From the NCBI GenBank assembly GCA_964035575.1, contig OZ037837.1, forward strand, positions 1,302,001 through 1,366,000: a stretch of 64,000 bases of DNA, in the 5' to 3' direction. This document shows, one piece after another, positions 41,291 to 52,029 of this stretch. This DNA is from Rhynchopus sp. YZ270_cl-10 (Eukaryota > Euglenozoa > Diplonemea > Diplonemida > Diplonemidae). A program made the position numbers and the translations under genes. A model generated the notes under the pieces. The model worked only from the letters and a program-made list of their open reading frames with translations, was not told the DNA's origin and searched no databases. Position 1 is the first letter of the stretch, and the number at the start of each line of letters is the position of its first letter.

Positions 41291-41436
41291 AAGAGGGAGA
41301 GGGTGGAGGAGGAGGAGGACGTTTTAAAAATTGAAACTGCACTCCGACTTTTCCTTGTGTTTTCCCACCCCCCCTCCAAACCATAAAGACAAAAAAGGGT
41401 GAGGTTGTGAAACGCACACACCTCGACCACAGTGTG

Positions 41437-41523
41437 GTGTGCCGCTGCCTGCGTGGTGTGTTGATGAGAAGGCGGATGGAATACCGGAAGGCATCTGCGA
41501 TGCGGTACTGCATCGCACTCCCC
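41437..41523 (+). pseudogene. Duplicated 87-bp fragment of the 40496 gene-like segment
   Basis: GTGTGCCGCTGCCTGCGTGG onward matches 41004-41090 at about 90%, with small indels. Evidence of a local duplication. Confidence 0.7.
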
Positions 41524-42685
41524 CCCGCTGCTTTAGATATGCCACATAGGTACAGAGAGGCTCAAAGGTGGGGGTGTTTTAATTCAAAAAAACGGTATTT
41601 TCTAAAAAAAAAGTTTGTATTTTTATTTCCCCAACGTAAAGCACTACGAGGCTTAGTCATCTTAGATCCACCCTTTGAAGTATGTGTAATGCATGTGAGA
41701 CATATTTGTGTTTCAAGCTTTTGTTTTTCTTTTTCAGTCGTGCTTGGGCCTGTAGAGGTGTGTGGGCACGATCAACCCAAGGATTCTGTGGCTGCAGATA
41801 TAGGGTATTGTACCTTGGGAGAAAAGGACGGCGCGTGATTTGAAAGCTGCGGAAGCGTTTTAACCTTTTAGTAAACACGTAGTATTTGACAAAATGCTCG
41901 AGACCCTCGTGAAAAGTCGCGCGTTCTGCGTATCCCCCTCCCCGCTTGTTTTGAGCAACAATCAAAGAGTGACGAGTCTCTCAAGCATTTTCATTCTCTT
42001 TTCCCATTTTGTTTCTATTCGCGATTTATTTTTACTCCCATTTTTTTAGAATCAACAGTGTAAGTTAAGTTTTTGCAAAAAAAAAATAAAATTAGAAAAG
42101 GTCCCTGTGTCCGTAGATGGTACTGTACCTTGAGAGAAAAAGGACATCGCATTCAATATCCGGCATGCAAGCTGGACCGGGTTAATGTGTTGCCTCCTGT
42201 GGCTTGTAGACAGTACACATTCTGATTGTGTATAGACGGTCGCACAAATGTTTGTATACGATGTGTACTCGTAGCTTTCTTTCGTGTAAAATACGGTATA
42301 AAAAAAATGTCGAAATGAGTTTGTATATGTCATCTCTAACCTATGGGCATGGACTCAGCCTTACACAGAAGTCTGGGGTTTTTTGTGGTGTGCGAACTGA
42401 GCAACTTCTTTTCGCTGACAACAGCAGGTCGGCTGCTGTCTCTCTGCTTTCCGTAAGCTTGCTCTTTCATGTAGTATACTGTTCAGTGCTACAACATGGT
42501 CGAAGCTGTCGCATACATCAAAGCAAACGTGCTCCTTCTGTTTTGAGATGTGTGCACAGTCATTTGTGGCGTGTTCAGTATTCGTGTTCTTTTGCAGATA
42601 CTTAGCCTTTGTATTTATGTTGTGTTTTAGTTTTCTGTTCAATGCTGGCTCAATAATATTAAAAAAGGTTGCCCTTCTTCTTGTT
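41524..42685. other. Intergenic, no gene
   Basis: AT-rich. Contains an 86-bp repeat at 41866-41951, shared with 63781-63866, and the adjoining AGCAACAATCAAAGAGTGAC motif (41953). Short frames are unsupported. Confidence 0.5.
41866..41951 (+). repeat. 86-bp dispersed repeat
   Basis: TTTTAGTAAACACGTAGTAT onward, including AAAATGCTCGAGACCCTCGT; about 93% identical to 63781-63866. Confidence 0.8.
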
Positions 42686-42779
42686 GCAAATCATTTCCGA
42701 TGTATGCAGCTTACACCCCTCATCAATAAGTCACACCCAACCCCTTCCAGACACCCCTGCACCCTCCCACCTCTAAAAA
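42686..42779 (+). promoter_or_regulatory. B-box family leader, copy at 42.7 kb
   Basis: AATCATTTCCGATGTATGCA through CACCTCTAAAAA before the ATG. Nearly identical to the leaders at 50636-50834 and 57583-57781 over its length. Confidence 0.6.
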
Positions 42780-44560
42780 ATGAAGCGTTCCTCCGTGACT
42801 GAGTCCCCCACCACAAAGAAGGCCCGGGTGGACGGCCCTGCACCCTCCCACCTCTCCGAAACACACAATGTGGTTGCCACGCAGCCCACCGCACCACAGA
42901 TGCCGAGCTGTGAGAACTGTGGCGAACCTGCACAGCTGCAGTGCGGGAACTGCACGGCGCTGTTCTTCTGCGACACACCTGCGTGCTTCGAAGCGTTACA
43001 CCCGAGGGCTCTCGACCGCGAGACACATCGCGGTTCTGTGACTGCGTACGGGACGTCGTCGAAGTGTGCACAGCACCCAGGACAAGAGCTGTGCGTCGTC
43101 TGTGAAGACCCTGCGTGTGGAGACGCGTTGATCTGCATGCGTTGTGCTTACTTCGGACACACGGGACACAAGACAGTTGACATCACGGACTACATGAAAC
43201 GCCAGCGTGACACCCTCTGCTCACACGTGGCAGACCTGACAACACAGCGGACTGCTGCAGAGGAGAAGTGCAGTGTGCTTGAGGCACTCCCACCCACGGA
43301 GGACAGGTACAAAGACCTTCTCCTTCAGACACGCGTCGGGCACCTCGTGATGCGTGAGGATGTGTCGCGCAGCGAAGTCGTGTGTGAGGAGGAGTTGGCA
43401 CGGAGCTTCCTCACACAGGCACTCAGTCGTGAAGGGGAGGTGTGTGCGCTGAAGACGTTTGTTGCGAAGGCAGGACACATGATTGCTGAGTGCGAAGCGG
43501 TGTGCCAGCTTGGGGACGACCAGGTGCTGCGTGCGGTCACAGAGTCGCAGGCCGTTGTGCGGAGCATCAACAGCATGGCAGCGAGTGGAGACCGCCACCG
43601 CCTTGTGGGTGCTGCAGGTCCACGTTTTCCCTGAAGCTGCCTGTTTCGAACGTGCACGACGCCCTTGCCCAGATGTCTGCGCTTTTTGTGCCTGTCCTTG
43701 TGCAGGGGTTGGATGGAGTGGAACACGAGATTGAGGTGAGTGTGGATGACACAGGCAGGGACTTGCGTCGGAAGGTGGCTTGTGCAGTGGGGTTGCGTGA
43801 AGGCTGCTTCGACATGACTTTCAGAGATGAAGTGATTGCAGAAGGAGAGGACGTGGTGCAGCTGAGGGGTCACAGGGTTGTTGTAACACAGACCAACACA
43901 CAGAGGAGGAAGCAGGATGCCATTGCAGCACTTCGTGCGTTGGGTGAGACAACAATTACATCACAAAGGTTGAAGCAGGTGACTGATCCGAAGGTGGCTT
44001 GCTTGCTCCTGCAGGCAGGAGTTGTGACTGCGATTCCAGAAGGCTTCTTCATGAGAACTGCAGTGACGTGTATTGATCTCAGTCATGCGTCTGCTGTGAC
44101 TGCGATTGGGCACGGATTTGTTCGTGACTGCACAGCTTTGACTAACGTTGATCTGAGTGGATTGCAAGCTGTCACCTCGATTGGTGACTCGTTCCTCTTC
44201 GGGTGCAAATCATTGTTGTCCGTTGATCTGAGTGGATTGCGACCAGTGACCTCGATTGGGAACTACTTCCTGCAGGGGTGCACATCATTGTCGACAGTTG
44301 ATCTTAGTGTATTCAAAGCTGTCACCACCATTGGGAACTGCTTCCTGTGGGGGTGCACATCATTGTCGACAGTCGATTTGAGTGGATTACAAACTGTCAC
44401 CTCGATTGGGAACCACTTCCTCGACAGGTGCACAGCGTTGAAGACCTTGCATGGAAAGGACAAGTGCAGCAGTGTTGTACGCAACAAGATCCCGACACTT
44501 GCGCCAGTGCCAAGTATGAGAGCGTTCAAATTCACACTTCCTCCAAGTCTAACACAGTGA
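42780..44560 (+). pseudogene. B-box, coiled-coil, Ubl, LRR gene with one frameshift
   Basis: Frame 1 (42780-43634) encodes an N-terminal extension, both B-boxes and the coiled coil. The second frame (coding from about 43620 to 44560) encodes the Ubl domain and five BspA-type LRRs (such as AVTSIGDSFLFGCKSL). Compared with the 57782 gene, 7 bases are missing after GGTGCTGCAG near 43617, which explains the shift. The first 40 residues include TTKKARVDG, a weak NLS, and GPAPSHLSETHN, which is the translation of what is 5' UTR in the paralogue. It ends TLHGKDKCSSVVRNK, like 57782 up to the serines. It is either a pseudogene or makes a truncated B-box/coiled-coil protein of 284 residues. Confidence 0.85.
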
Positions 44561-44942
44561 CACTTTGCTTCGTTGAGGTTTATTGTACCAACATTTTATG
44601 GATGAGAGGAGCGGGGGGTGGGGGAGGGGTGTTTGTGTGTGTGTCTAGTTGTAGGATCAAGAAAGGGAAGTCACGCCAGTCCCGCGCTCTGGGGATGGTG
44701 TGCTGTGTGTACCCCATGTGTGTCTGTGATTTAACGTAAAAGGTACGTGCTACTTGGCACAACATGCTATGCTTCGTCTCAACTTCTCTCACCACTAGTT
44801 GTTGTGTTCTTTTTTTCACCCCATTTCGTGCGATGTGAAGTTCGTTGGAGTGTGTCAATGAGCCTCATCGTTGGGTGCAATGACGCGTGTGTATGCAACA
44901 TGCACGCCTTGAGGCTTTTTTTTTTTTTTTGTCGAAAATATA
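44561..44942. other. Intergenic, no gene
   Basis: 3' flank of the B-box copy with a G-rich tract (44611-44630). Nothing else is recognised. Confidence 0.4.
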
Positions 44943-45592
44943 CAGGGTATAAGCTTGGATTTTGGATTTTTTCCAGAATTAGGTTTTTTGAAATTTTTTT
45001 TTTGGTGGGGTTATAGACCAGCCCCGCCGCCAGGATTTTGGGTTTTGAAAAAGTTCTGTTGATGGTCCAAAAAAAAATTTTTGCGCTTCGCGCGAAAACC
45101 CCTGCAAAGCTCCTTCGTCGTGGCCTCCGGCGGAGAGATGCATGTTCCCCAAGCCCGGTCAGAGTTCCTCCGAATCAGCGACATTTGCTCTTTCCTCTCA
45201 CCATGCTGTACATTGTACTCTACGGTGGCCGTCCACAAGCCGTAGTGGGTGTCAGCCTTCTTATCAGTAAGCAGCGGTCATGGTACCCACAGATTCCTGG
45301 CGAAGCCACGGTACGCAACATTTTTAAAAAATGTTCCCATAAAATGGAACTGCGTTGGTGGGAGCTGCTTGCGCCGCAGGCGCACGGTACGCAACTTTTT
45401 TTTTTTCCAACACCCGATTTTGACTTTTTTGGGACGTTTGAGCACTCACCTCTCCATATCTTCTTCTCCTGAGATTTTTTGACAAGTAGAACGGGTCTGA
45501 ACCACTCAACAGAACTTTTTTTTTTTTTTTTTCCCGAAAAATTTCAGAATTAGGTTTTTGAACCTAATTCTGAGTACCAAGCTTATACCCTG
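44943..45592. mobile_element. 650-bp TIR element, CAGGGTATAAGCTTGG ends
   Basis: Left end CAGGGTATAAGCTTGG; right end CCAAGCTTATACCCTG, preceded by the self-palindrome AGAATTAGGT...ACCTAATTCT. Another copy starts at 63954 and runs off the window. Its interior carries the 45272-45400 repeat, so it may be composite. Confidence 0.75.
45272..45400 (+). repeat. Dispersed repeat ending GCACGGTACGCAAC
   Basis: GCAGCGGTCATGGTACCCAC onward recurs inverted at 47645-47790. Both copies have GCCACGGTACGCAACATTTT inside and GCGCCGCAGGCGCACGGTAC at one end. Confidence 0.7.
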
Positions 45593-46201
45593 AAAATATA
45601 ACAGGGGACATTGGTAGTTTGAGATTTTGAAAAAAAAGCCGGTGTGAGCCAAAAAAGCCGGTGTGAGGCAATTTTTTTTCCCCACGCATTTTTGGCAGAG
45701 ACCTCCACAACTCTTTCCCCTCCGCGCCCTTGTCTAACCATATGACATCAAAGCTTTTCTGGCGCACGGTACGCTACTTTTTTATGAGAGTTGCGAACAT
45801 CTATTTCTTTTGATTGAACGGACCGATTGGTCTTTATGGTGGGGTCACATGCACATAAGAAACCGCTACAGATGTGGTTGTAGCCTTGTATGAGGAGATA
45901 AAATTCAGAAAAAAAAACAAAAATCCGCCTTTTTCTTTTTTTTTTTTTTTTTCTCAAAATCCCCAGGGAAATAGCTTGGTTTTCCTCCAAAATCAGGAAT
46001 TATGCGAAAACGAATTTTTTTTTTCCGCCCGGTCGAAAGCGGGCGTTGCGCTTCGCGCAAGCCTCCCTGAGTGGAGAGGCGAAAGGTCAATTTGCGAGAT
46101 AACCAAAAACGGAATGTAATCCCTTATTACGGAGCTTGGTCTTGCACCTTACGTTCCACTAACCGTATGGAAAAAAATAAATGGCGCCGCAGGCGAAAAT
46201 A

Positions 46202-46257
46202 ATAAAACCTACATTCTTGAACTCTTCTACACGACGTGATTTTCATTGGACGCATCC
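46202..46257 (-). repeat. Inverted copy of the GGATGCGTCCAAT repeat
   Basis: Reverse complement matches 12648-12711 at over 90%. Confidence 0.7.
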
Positions 46258-47644
46258 CCTTCTCCAATTCAATTCAACAAAACTGTAGCTTAGTCGTTCA
46301 ACATTGTGAGCAGCGTTTGGTGCAGAGATTTTTTTGTGGGGGGGTGGGGGGGGGGTAGGGAGCGCGGCGAGGCCCTTTTTTCTGTAACACTCAACAAAAA
46401 ATCATGAAAAAGTGTAAAAAAAATATCCGAAAACACAAAACCACCCCAGAAAACACATTTGTGGGACTATTTCTTACTTTTTGATGCCTTTTGGCACTTT
46501 CCTCCCCGATTTTTTGACACTTTTTGACACGTTTTCACCCTATTTCCCCCTTCTCTGAGGGTATTTGATAACAGGGCGATTTATAGAAAAATTCAAAAAT
46601 TTAAAATAGTCCAAAACAAGAGGAAAAGTGGTTTTTTCCAGTCAGATGTGTGCACAGAGTGATTTCCGTGGGGTTTTGGGGCCAAAAGTCCAGTTTTTTC
46701 AATGTCTTCGCCGAAAATATTGAATTTTTTTTATACACAAAAACCACATTTTAGCCGGGAGGAGCAAACCATTACAAAACCATTACACACTTTCTATTTG
46801 GACCTCCGGGCACCAAAATCGACCAGAAAATGGTTGCAAATACGATTTTTCAACCCCCATAAGGTATCTAAGATCAACCCCGGGGGTATTGGTGCCTTCT
46901 ATGGACGTTTTGTGGGCGATTTTTGGGTTTTGGGGTGACGAAAAGGGCTCAAAAACGAGGTAAAAACTGCCCCCTTTTCTGTCTCATCCACTCAAATACA
47001 CGCTCGGGCCCCAATCTGGACGCCCAAAAGCTTCGAAACCTACATATTTCCACTGCCGGACCTCACCGGAGGGGATGTGGGGTGGTTTTCGGCACCTTAG
47101 AAGAAAAACTGTGCTCCCGGATCCAGTTTTTTGAAAGCATTACATTCCTGAAGGAAATCTTACTAAAATCTTACTATTTTCGAGGCCGTTTTTTCGAAAA
47201 AAAGTGATTTTTTCCCGAAAATAAACGCTCAGTTTTGGTTGTTTGGTGTTTCATTGGGCAGAATCGACGAATTTTAGGCCACTTTGGGACCAGGTAGACC
47301 CACCTTGGCGGGTTTTATGACTTTTTTTCAAAAAATTCTTGAAAAAACACGAGCGTTACAGAGGGTCCTTAAGGATTTCCTTAAGGGCTGTGCCCCCTAG
47401 GTGGGGGGGGGTTCGACCCCCCTTGGGGGGTTTTTCAGACGTGTCCAGGGGGGGTGGAGAAAAAAAAAATCCGGGGGCCGAAAAATTTCCAGGGGGGGTG
47501 GCCCGGCATGCACCCACACTCGCCATGGGGCCATATTCAGCCTCATGCCTCGTGAACAAAGTGACCCCGTGCAGCCAGAACGCGACTCAATTAGTCAAAC
47601 GCCGAAGGAAAAGGAAGCATGCAGCATGGCGAAAGACAAAAAGT

Positions 47645-47790
47645 AGCGTACCGTGCGCCTGCGGCGCAAGCTTGCAACCCACCCTTCCCGTGACATAGTT
47701 TGGCGGTAAAAATGTGTAATTTTAAGCGCAAATTTTTGAAATGTTGCGTACCGTGGCTTCGCCAGGAACCTATGGGTGCCATGACCGCCG
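47645..47790 (-). repeat. Inverted copy of the 45272 repeat
   Basis: GCCGCAGGCGCACGGTACGC on the minus strand and GTTGCGTACCGTGGCTTCGC on the plus strand match the 45272-45400 copy. Confidence 0.7.
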
Positions 47791-47935
47791 TTTCTTTTGT
47801 AAATGTACTGAGGTTGATAATTCGTGTGCCCCGTCTGCCTGGTGTAAATATCAGGGAAGTGCCGAACTCCGCAGTTGGACAACCACGGAATTCTCACATT
47901 CCGCCGGAGGCCCCCAACTTGAGCTAAGGTGGGGA

Positions 47936-47960
47936 CCCGGGCGCGCGAAGCGCGCCCGGG
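47936..47960. repeat. Perfect 11-bp GC palindrome
   Basis: CCCGGGCGCGC-GAA-GCGCGCCCGGG; the arms are perfect and entirely G+C in AT-rich surroundings. Confidence 0.85.
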
Positions 47961-48044
47961 CTCGGCTGACAAATTTTCGACCCCCCTTGAGGCCTGAAAA
48001 ACCGGATTGAAAAATAAACTCTGGTTTGGTGATACAAAAAAAAA

Positions 48045-48482
48045 ACAAGTAATTGCTATCGGAAAAAAAACGGGTGTGATGTGGAACTCCATCCTGTAGA
48101 AATAATCTACAACACGCCCAGCATTCTGCTCTTCTGCAGGTATGCTAACGCTCTTCGTAAGCTCCCAGACCAACTGGGACGCCAGCATCTGAAACGTTCA
48201 AGAAGGGGGGCTGTCCTCTTCGTCCAGCACCATCTGCTCGATAGCGTTGTTGGACGTCGGCTCAGCAGGCTCGGCGTGTTCCAGCTCGTTTTTGTCCACA
48301 GGCTCCCCACATTGTCGTCGTCGTTGGAGCAGTGCCGAAGGAACACAGAATGCACAGACTACAACACATCGATCACACCAGGCGCATCAGCACCTCCAGC
48401 AAATCGCCAGGATGCTACGGTGGTTTCGAAAATCGCGCGGAGTTTTCCACAGCACACCCGTTTTTCCTTAGCAATTACTTGT
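48045..48482. mobile_element. 438-bp TIR element with ACAAGTAATTGCTA ends
   Basis: Left ACAAGTAATTGCTA, then GGAAAAA and CGGGTGTG; the right end inverts this (CACACCCGTTTTTCC, TAGCAATTACTTGT), about 30 bp each. The interior is GC-rich and coding-like on the minus strand (acidic DEEDSPPF stretch), possibly a captured or relict gene fragment. Non-autonomous, with no transposase seen. Confidence 0.7.
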
Positions 48483-48826
48483 CCTTGTTGTTACTGTTGT
48501 TTTCAACCACCTTCCTTCAACCCTTGTAGGGATCAGTTGTAATTTTTTTCGCGAAAACATGAAATTATACATTTCAAGAGAACAAATTAAAAAGGGTCCT
48601 TATTTGCATTTTTGGGCTCCGCCCGTGCAGTGGTGGGGTCAATCTCGAAAATTGGACAATTTTTTGACTACTTAAATTTTGAGAAATATGAGCCCGGTTG
48701 CTTATACGTGGGGCCCATTTTCAGCTAAAATTTTCCTCAAAATCTGGTTTTGTAAAATTGACCCTTTACTCCCCCCCCACATCGATTTCAATACTATACC
48801 TTACTTCACCTACGGTTACCCTTACA

Positions 48827-49080
48827 GGGGGGTGAAGGAAGGTAAGTTGAAAAGTGTGACTGAGTGTGGGGATGCGTTCAAGAATTAAACTCTTCCCCCC
48901 AAACCCCCTTTTCGTCTTTGTTTTCTTTATCCAAACGGCAAGTGGATGCGTAATAATTTCTAGCATGACCAATTCGCAACATGTGTGTGTGTTGGGGTTG
49001 TAAAGTCGGCAGTGGTGATGTACAGTGTGTACAACTTTGTTTTTGTTGTTTCTAGTTTTGTACATTTACTTTCCACACAG
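48827..49080 (+). other. Possible upstream mini-exon and intron of the 49.1-kb gene
   Basis: TTACAG precedes a 14-base segment followed by a strong donor AAG-GTAAGTT at 48840. The following 240 bases end in CCACACAG at 49080. A 65-base block inside (TAGCATGACCAATTCGCAAC) recurs in the next intron 241 bases later, so an exon-intron unit was probably duplicated in tandem. Confidence 0.3.
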
Positions 49081-49648
49081 AGGGGTTACGAAGAACTGCT
49101 GATTGCGAGCCGTACTCTGAACGAGAAGATGCGTCAGAAGACGTTGGCGATGAAGGTGTGTAACACGTGCTTTTCACATCTATTTTTATTTTATTTTTCT
49201 AGCATGACCCATTCACAACATGTGTGTTGGGGTTGCAAAGTAGGCACTGGTGATGCACAGCGTGACACAACTTTTGTTTTTTAATTTTCTTGTTTCTATT
49301 GTGTACCGTTACCTACCCAACCGGACCCAACACAGCCCATCTGGACCACCTGGGGTCAATTATACCCAATTATACCCAAGTATATTGTTATATACAGTAA
49401 GACAACAAACATCGGAGGGGTAAAAAGCCTCCTTAGAGTTCTGAAATTCCGAAATTCACCTTAGTTTTTACCCCACCTATATTTTTACCCCGCCGGTGTT
49501 TGTCGTCTTACTGTATTTATTTTACACACAGTTGCAGTTGCAGTTGCTGATGGAGGAGAACACGGAGACGAGCCAGAGTTCTGAAAGTGCTTCAAGCAGC
49601 TCAGGTTCAAGTTCCGTAGGCCATGGTTCCGAGAGTTCATTTCATTGA
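49081..49648 (+). CDS. Probable two-exon 3' gene fragment (coiled coil, Ser-rich tail)
   Basis: Exon 49081-49155 (25 codons: YEELLIASRTLNEKMRQKTL and onward) ends AAG-GTGTGT. The intron 49156-49531 ends TTTTACACACAG. Exon 49532-49648 continues in the same phase (LQLQLLMEENTETSQSSES, then a Ser/Gly-rich tail) to TGA. The spliced product reads as a continuous amphipathic helix, which supports the junction. The intron contains a MITE (49393-49515). A second reading frame is also open across both exons, so frame choice is tentative. The 5' part is not identified. Confidence 0.4.
49393..49515. mobile_element. 123-bp MITE with TACAGTAAGAC ends
   Basis: TACAGTAAGACAACAAACA and GGGGTAAAAA are inverted at the right as TTTTTACCCC and TGTTTGTCGTCTTACTGTA. 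Inserted in the putative intron. Confidence 0.8.
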
Positions 49649-50635
49649 TATTATTATGAAATAATTTCAAACTTCGCACACTTTGCTTTTACAATACCCC
49701 ACAACAAATGATTTCTTGTGCTTTTGCAGATTTCTTGGGCACCCAAACCACCTAGTTACACATTCGTGCCCAACTCATGCAAGCAATTGGCAACGTCAGG
49801 TCACATGCAACGATTGTTCCGCAGCAAGAAGCATTACCCTGTGATCGTACAGACCGCACGGGATTCTCCCTAATGTACCCATAACTAAATTTAATAAGAA
49901 AGTGAACAAATACAGCCTCTGTTCCCACAGAGCGAATTAACCCCCCTCGCCGTATCCCGACGAAAACGGTAATTAGGATCTGGTTAGCACAGCTAAAAAA
50001 AAGTAAACAAACCCGAAAAACCCAGTCTTCGAGAAGAAGAAAAAAGGACAAGGCCACGTAAGTATGTAAACGGAATGGGATACACTGGAACCCTACCGAT
50101 CGTAAGGTAAGGGAAACCAGCCCTGTAGTGTAAGTAGTCCCCCGCAGAGAACAGACTTTGTGGATTACAAAAGTCGAATTTCTTGCACTAGCTATGCTCC
50201 CTGGGTAAATGGCTATAGCATTGGTTGATGTGCCCTCTGTATTGTGTTAGTAGCGCTGTCTACTGCAGGCGACAACAACTGCACTTATCGGTGGATGTCT
50301 TGGCTCTGGGATTGATGAAGACCGCAGCTAGACGCGATATTCAATGGGAATTGCAGAAGCATGAGACTCATCAGGTCGTCGAACGTATTTGCGGGCCGGG
50401 TTCGCCCACCTTCTGAAAAGACTCTAATTATACTCTATTTAGAGTTCAGTACGTGTTTTTAAAGACTCTAATTATACCTAACTGTCGACCCTAATGATCT
50501 AATTAAAGCGTAATGTACAAATGAATCCTTCAAAATGATGTTCCCCACCTATTGTATCCCTTTTTTGCAATGTGTTTTTCATTGAAGACGTAGCATGTTG
50601 TATCGGAAACGATTCGTATTCTTGCACAAAATGGT
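49649..50635. other. Intergenic with two dispersed repeats
   Basis: About 50145-50245 (GTCGAATTTCTTGCACTAGC, GCTCCCTGGGTAAATGGC) recurs at 56575-56675. Bases 50518-50620 match the 3' flank of the Ubl-propeller gene at 61583-61675. No gene. Confidence 0.5.
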
Positions 50636-50834
50636 TTTGATGCATAAATCTTGTAAAATGCTCGCATGTGGTCTGCACGATTCCTGCATGTGAGATTGCA
50701 TGTGGGCATGATGCTCAAGTGATTGACGTGTGTGAATCATTTCCGATGTCTGCAGCTTACACCCCTCATCAATAAGTCACACCCAACCCCTTCCAGACAC
50801 CCCTGCACCCTCCCACCTCTTCAAAACACACAAC
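50636..50834 (+). promoter_or_regulatory. Conserved upstream/leader cassette of B-box gene copy 3
   Basis: About 200 bases (TCTTGTAAAATGCTCGCATG through CACCCTCCCACCTCT) are over 95% identical to 57583-57781 before the intact gene. Likely promoter plus 5' UTR; the conserved CATGTGGTCTGCACGATTCC and CATCAATAAGTCACACCCAA are candidate elements. Confidence 0.6.
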
Positions 50835-51104
50835 ATGTCTGGCATGCAGCCCACCGCACCACAGATGCCGAGCTGTGAGAACTGTGGCGTGCCTGCACAA
50901 CTGCAGTGCGGGAACTGCACGGATCTGTTCCTCTGCGACACACCTGCGTGCTACGACGCTTGCCATGCAAGGCCACGTGACCGTGAGACACATCGCGCTT
51001 CTGTGACTGCGTACGGGACGTCGTCGAAGTGTGCACAGCACCCAGGCCAAGAACTGTGCGTCGTCTGTGAAGACCCTGCGTGTGGAGACGCGGTGTTCTT
51101 CTGA
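50835..51104 (+). pseudogene. Truncated B-box gene (B-box1 and half of B-box2)
   Basis: 89 residues: MSGMQPTAPQMPSCENCGVP through DPACGDAVFF. It is homologous to the 57782 gene until GGAGACGCG, where unrelated sequence begins and stops the frame. The second B-box therefore lacks its last four zinc ligands. The following 180 bases include a different cysteine-rich stretch (CFFSCRQCSIC), and from 51335 the sequence becomes the 3' flank of a Ubl-propeller gene. A recombination product of two families; it may still yield a small zinc-finger peptide. Confidence 0.75.
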
Positions 51105-51334
51105 TGTATGGAGAGATGCGTACAAAAGTGTGTCACAAAACGGTTCTCAGTATTGATCTTCCGAAGCGTGCAAAGGCAGGCTCCTGCAGCATCACGCTGC
51201 GGTGCAGATGCTGCAACGACTGGAGGTGCCACTCCGCAGTGCTTCTTCTCCTGCAGGCAGTGTTCCATCTGCCGTGACACGACGTTCTTGCTTGAGACTC
51301 AGAGATGAGACCCTGCAGTGGAGTGCAAGCGTTG

Positions 51335-51450
51335 TCGTTGTGTGAAGTGAAGAGGTGTACGTGGAGGGGTGGGTGGGGAAGCGTAACAGTGCAATGAATC
51401 CTTTGAAATGATGTTCCCGACCTATTGTATCCCTTTTTGCAATGTGTTTT
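51335..51450 (+). repeat. 3' flank cassette shared with Ubl-propeller gene
   Basis: GTGAAGTGAAGAGGTGTACG, GGGAAGCGTAACAGTGCAAT and TATCCCTTTTTGCAATGTGT match 61527-61640; a partial copy is at 50518-50600. Confidence 0.75.
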
Positions 51451-52029
51451 TCTAGGCCGATAAAGAGAGAAACGAAGTCAGAAAAAGAATTTAGTGGTAG
51501 AGTGTAGGGACAAAATCAAAATGTTTTCTCTGGATAAGTTGTGTCGTGTTTACATCGCTCACACCAAAAATTCGGGCACACCCAGATATGTTTTCATTTC
51601 CTCCCCTACAACCTTTGCAAGGCAGTTATTAGGGGAGCCTATACCGGTAATTTAGGCTCCTTTTGATTTTAAATTAAAATTTCTAAGTCTTTTTTGACCG
51701 ACGACCCCGGCAATGCATTTTTTGGGACTCTGTGGACTCAAATGAGCAAAAATTTAAACAAAATGCTGCCCGTTGGCACATTTAAACGCACATTTTGTTG
51801 AAAATTGTCATTTTACACTGGATTTGCCTTTGCCATTTTCAGTTTTTTTGCAGATTTTTTTGAACAAGATAAAACAATAAGCTCGCGTTTCTTTTATCGA
51901 ACAGATTTTATTCTCCGCCCCGTACCCAAAACGTAAACACCACTTTGAATCAGAAAAAATATTTTCCTCTCCTTTTTTCTTCCACACGCGCTGGTTTTTG
52001 TATTTCGCTAATTTTTATCAAAAAGCTTT
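51451..52029. other. Intergenic, no gene
   Basis: AT-rich. A short hairpin GGAGCCTA/TAGGCTCC is at 51634-51660. No gene. Confidence 0.5.

Larger units (their letters stand above)
45593..48044. other. 2.4 kb of AT-rich intergenic DNA, repeats only
   Basis: Contains an inverted copy of the GGATGCGTCCAAT repeat (46202-46257), G-runs at 46340-46365 and 47402-47465, the repeat at 47645-47790 and a perfect GC palindrome at 47936-47960. Frames of 60-120 codons lack domain or codon support. Confidence 0.5.

Noticed and set aside
45593-47640. A gene in the 45.6-47.6 kb desert
   Set aside because: Several frames of 60-120 codons exist, but all are low-complexity and overlap repeats on both strands.
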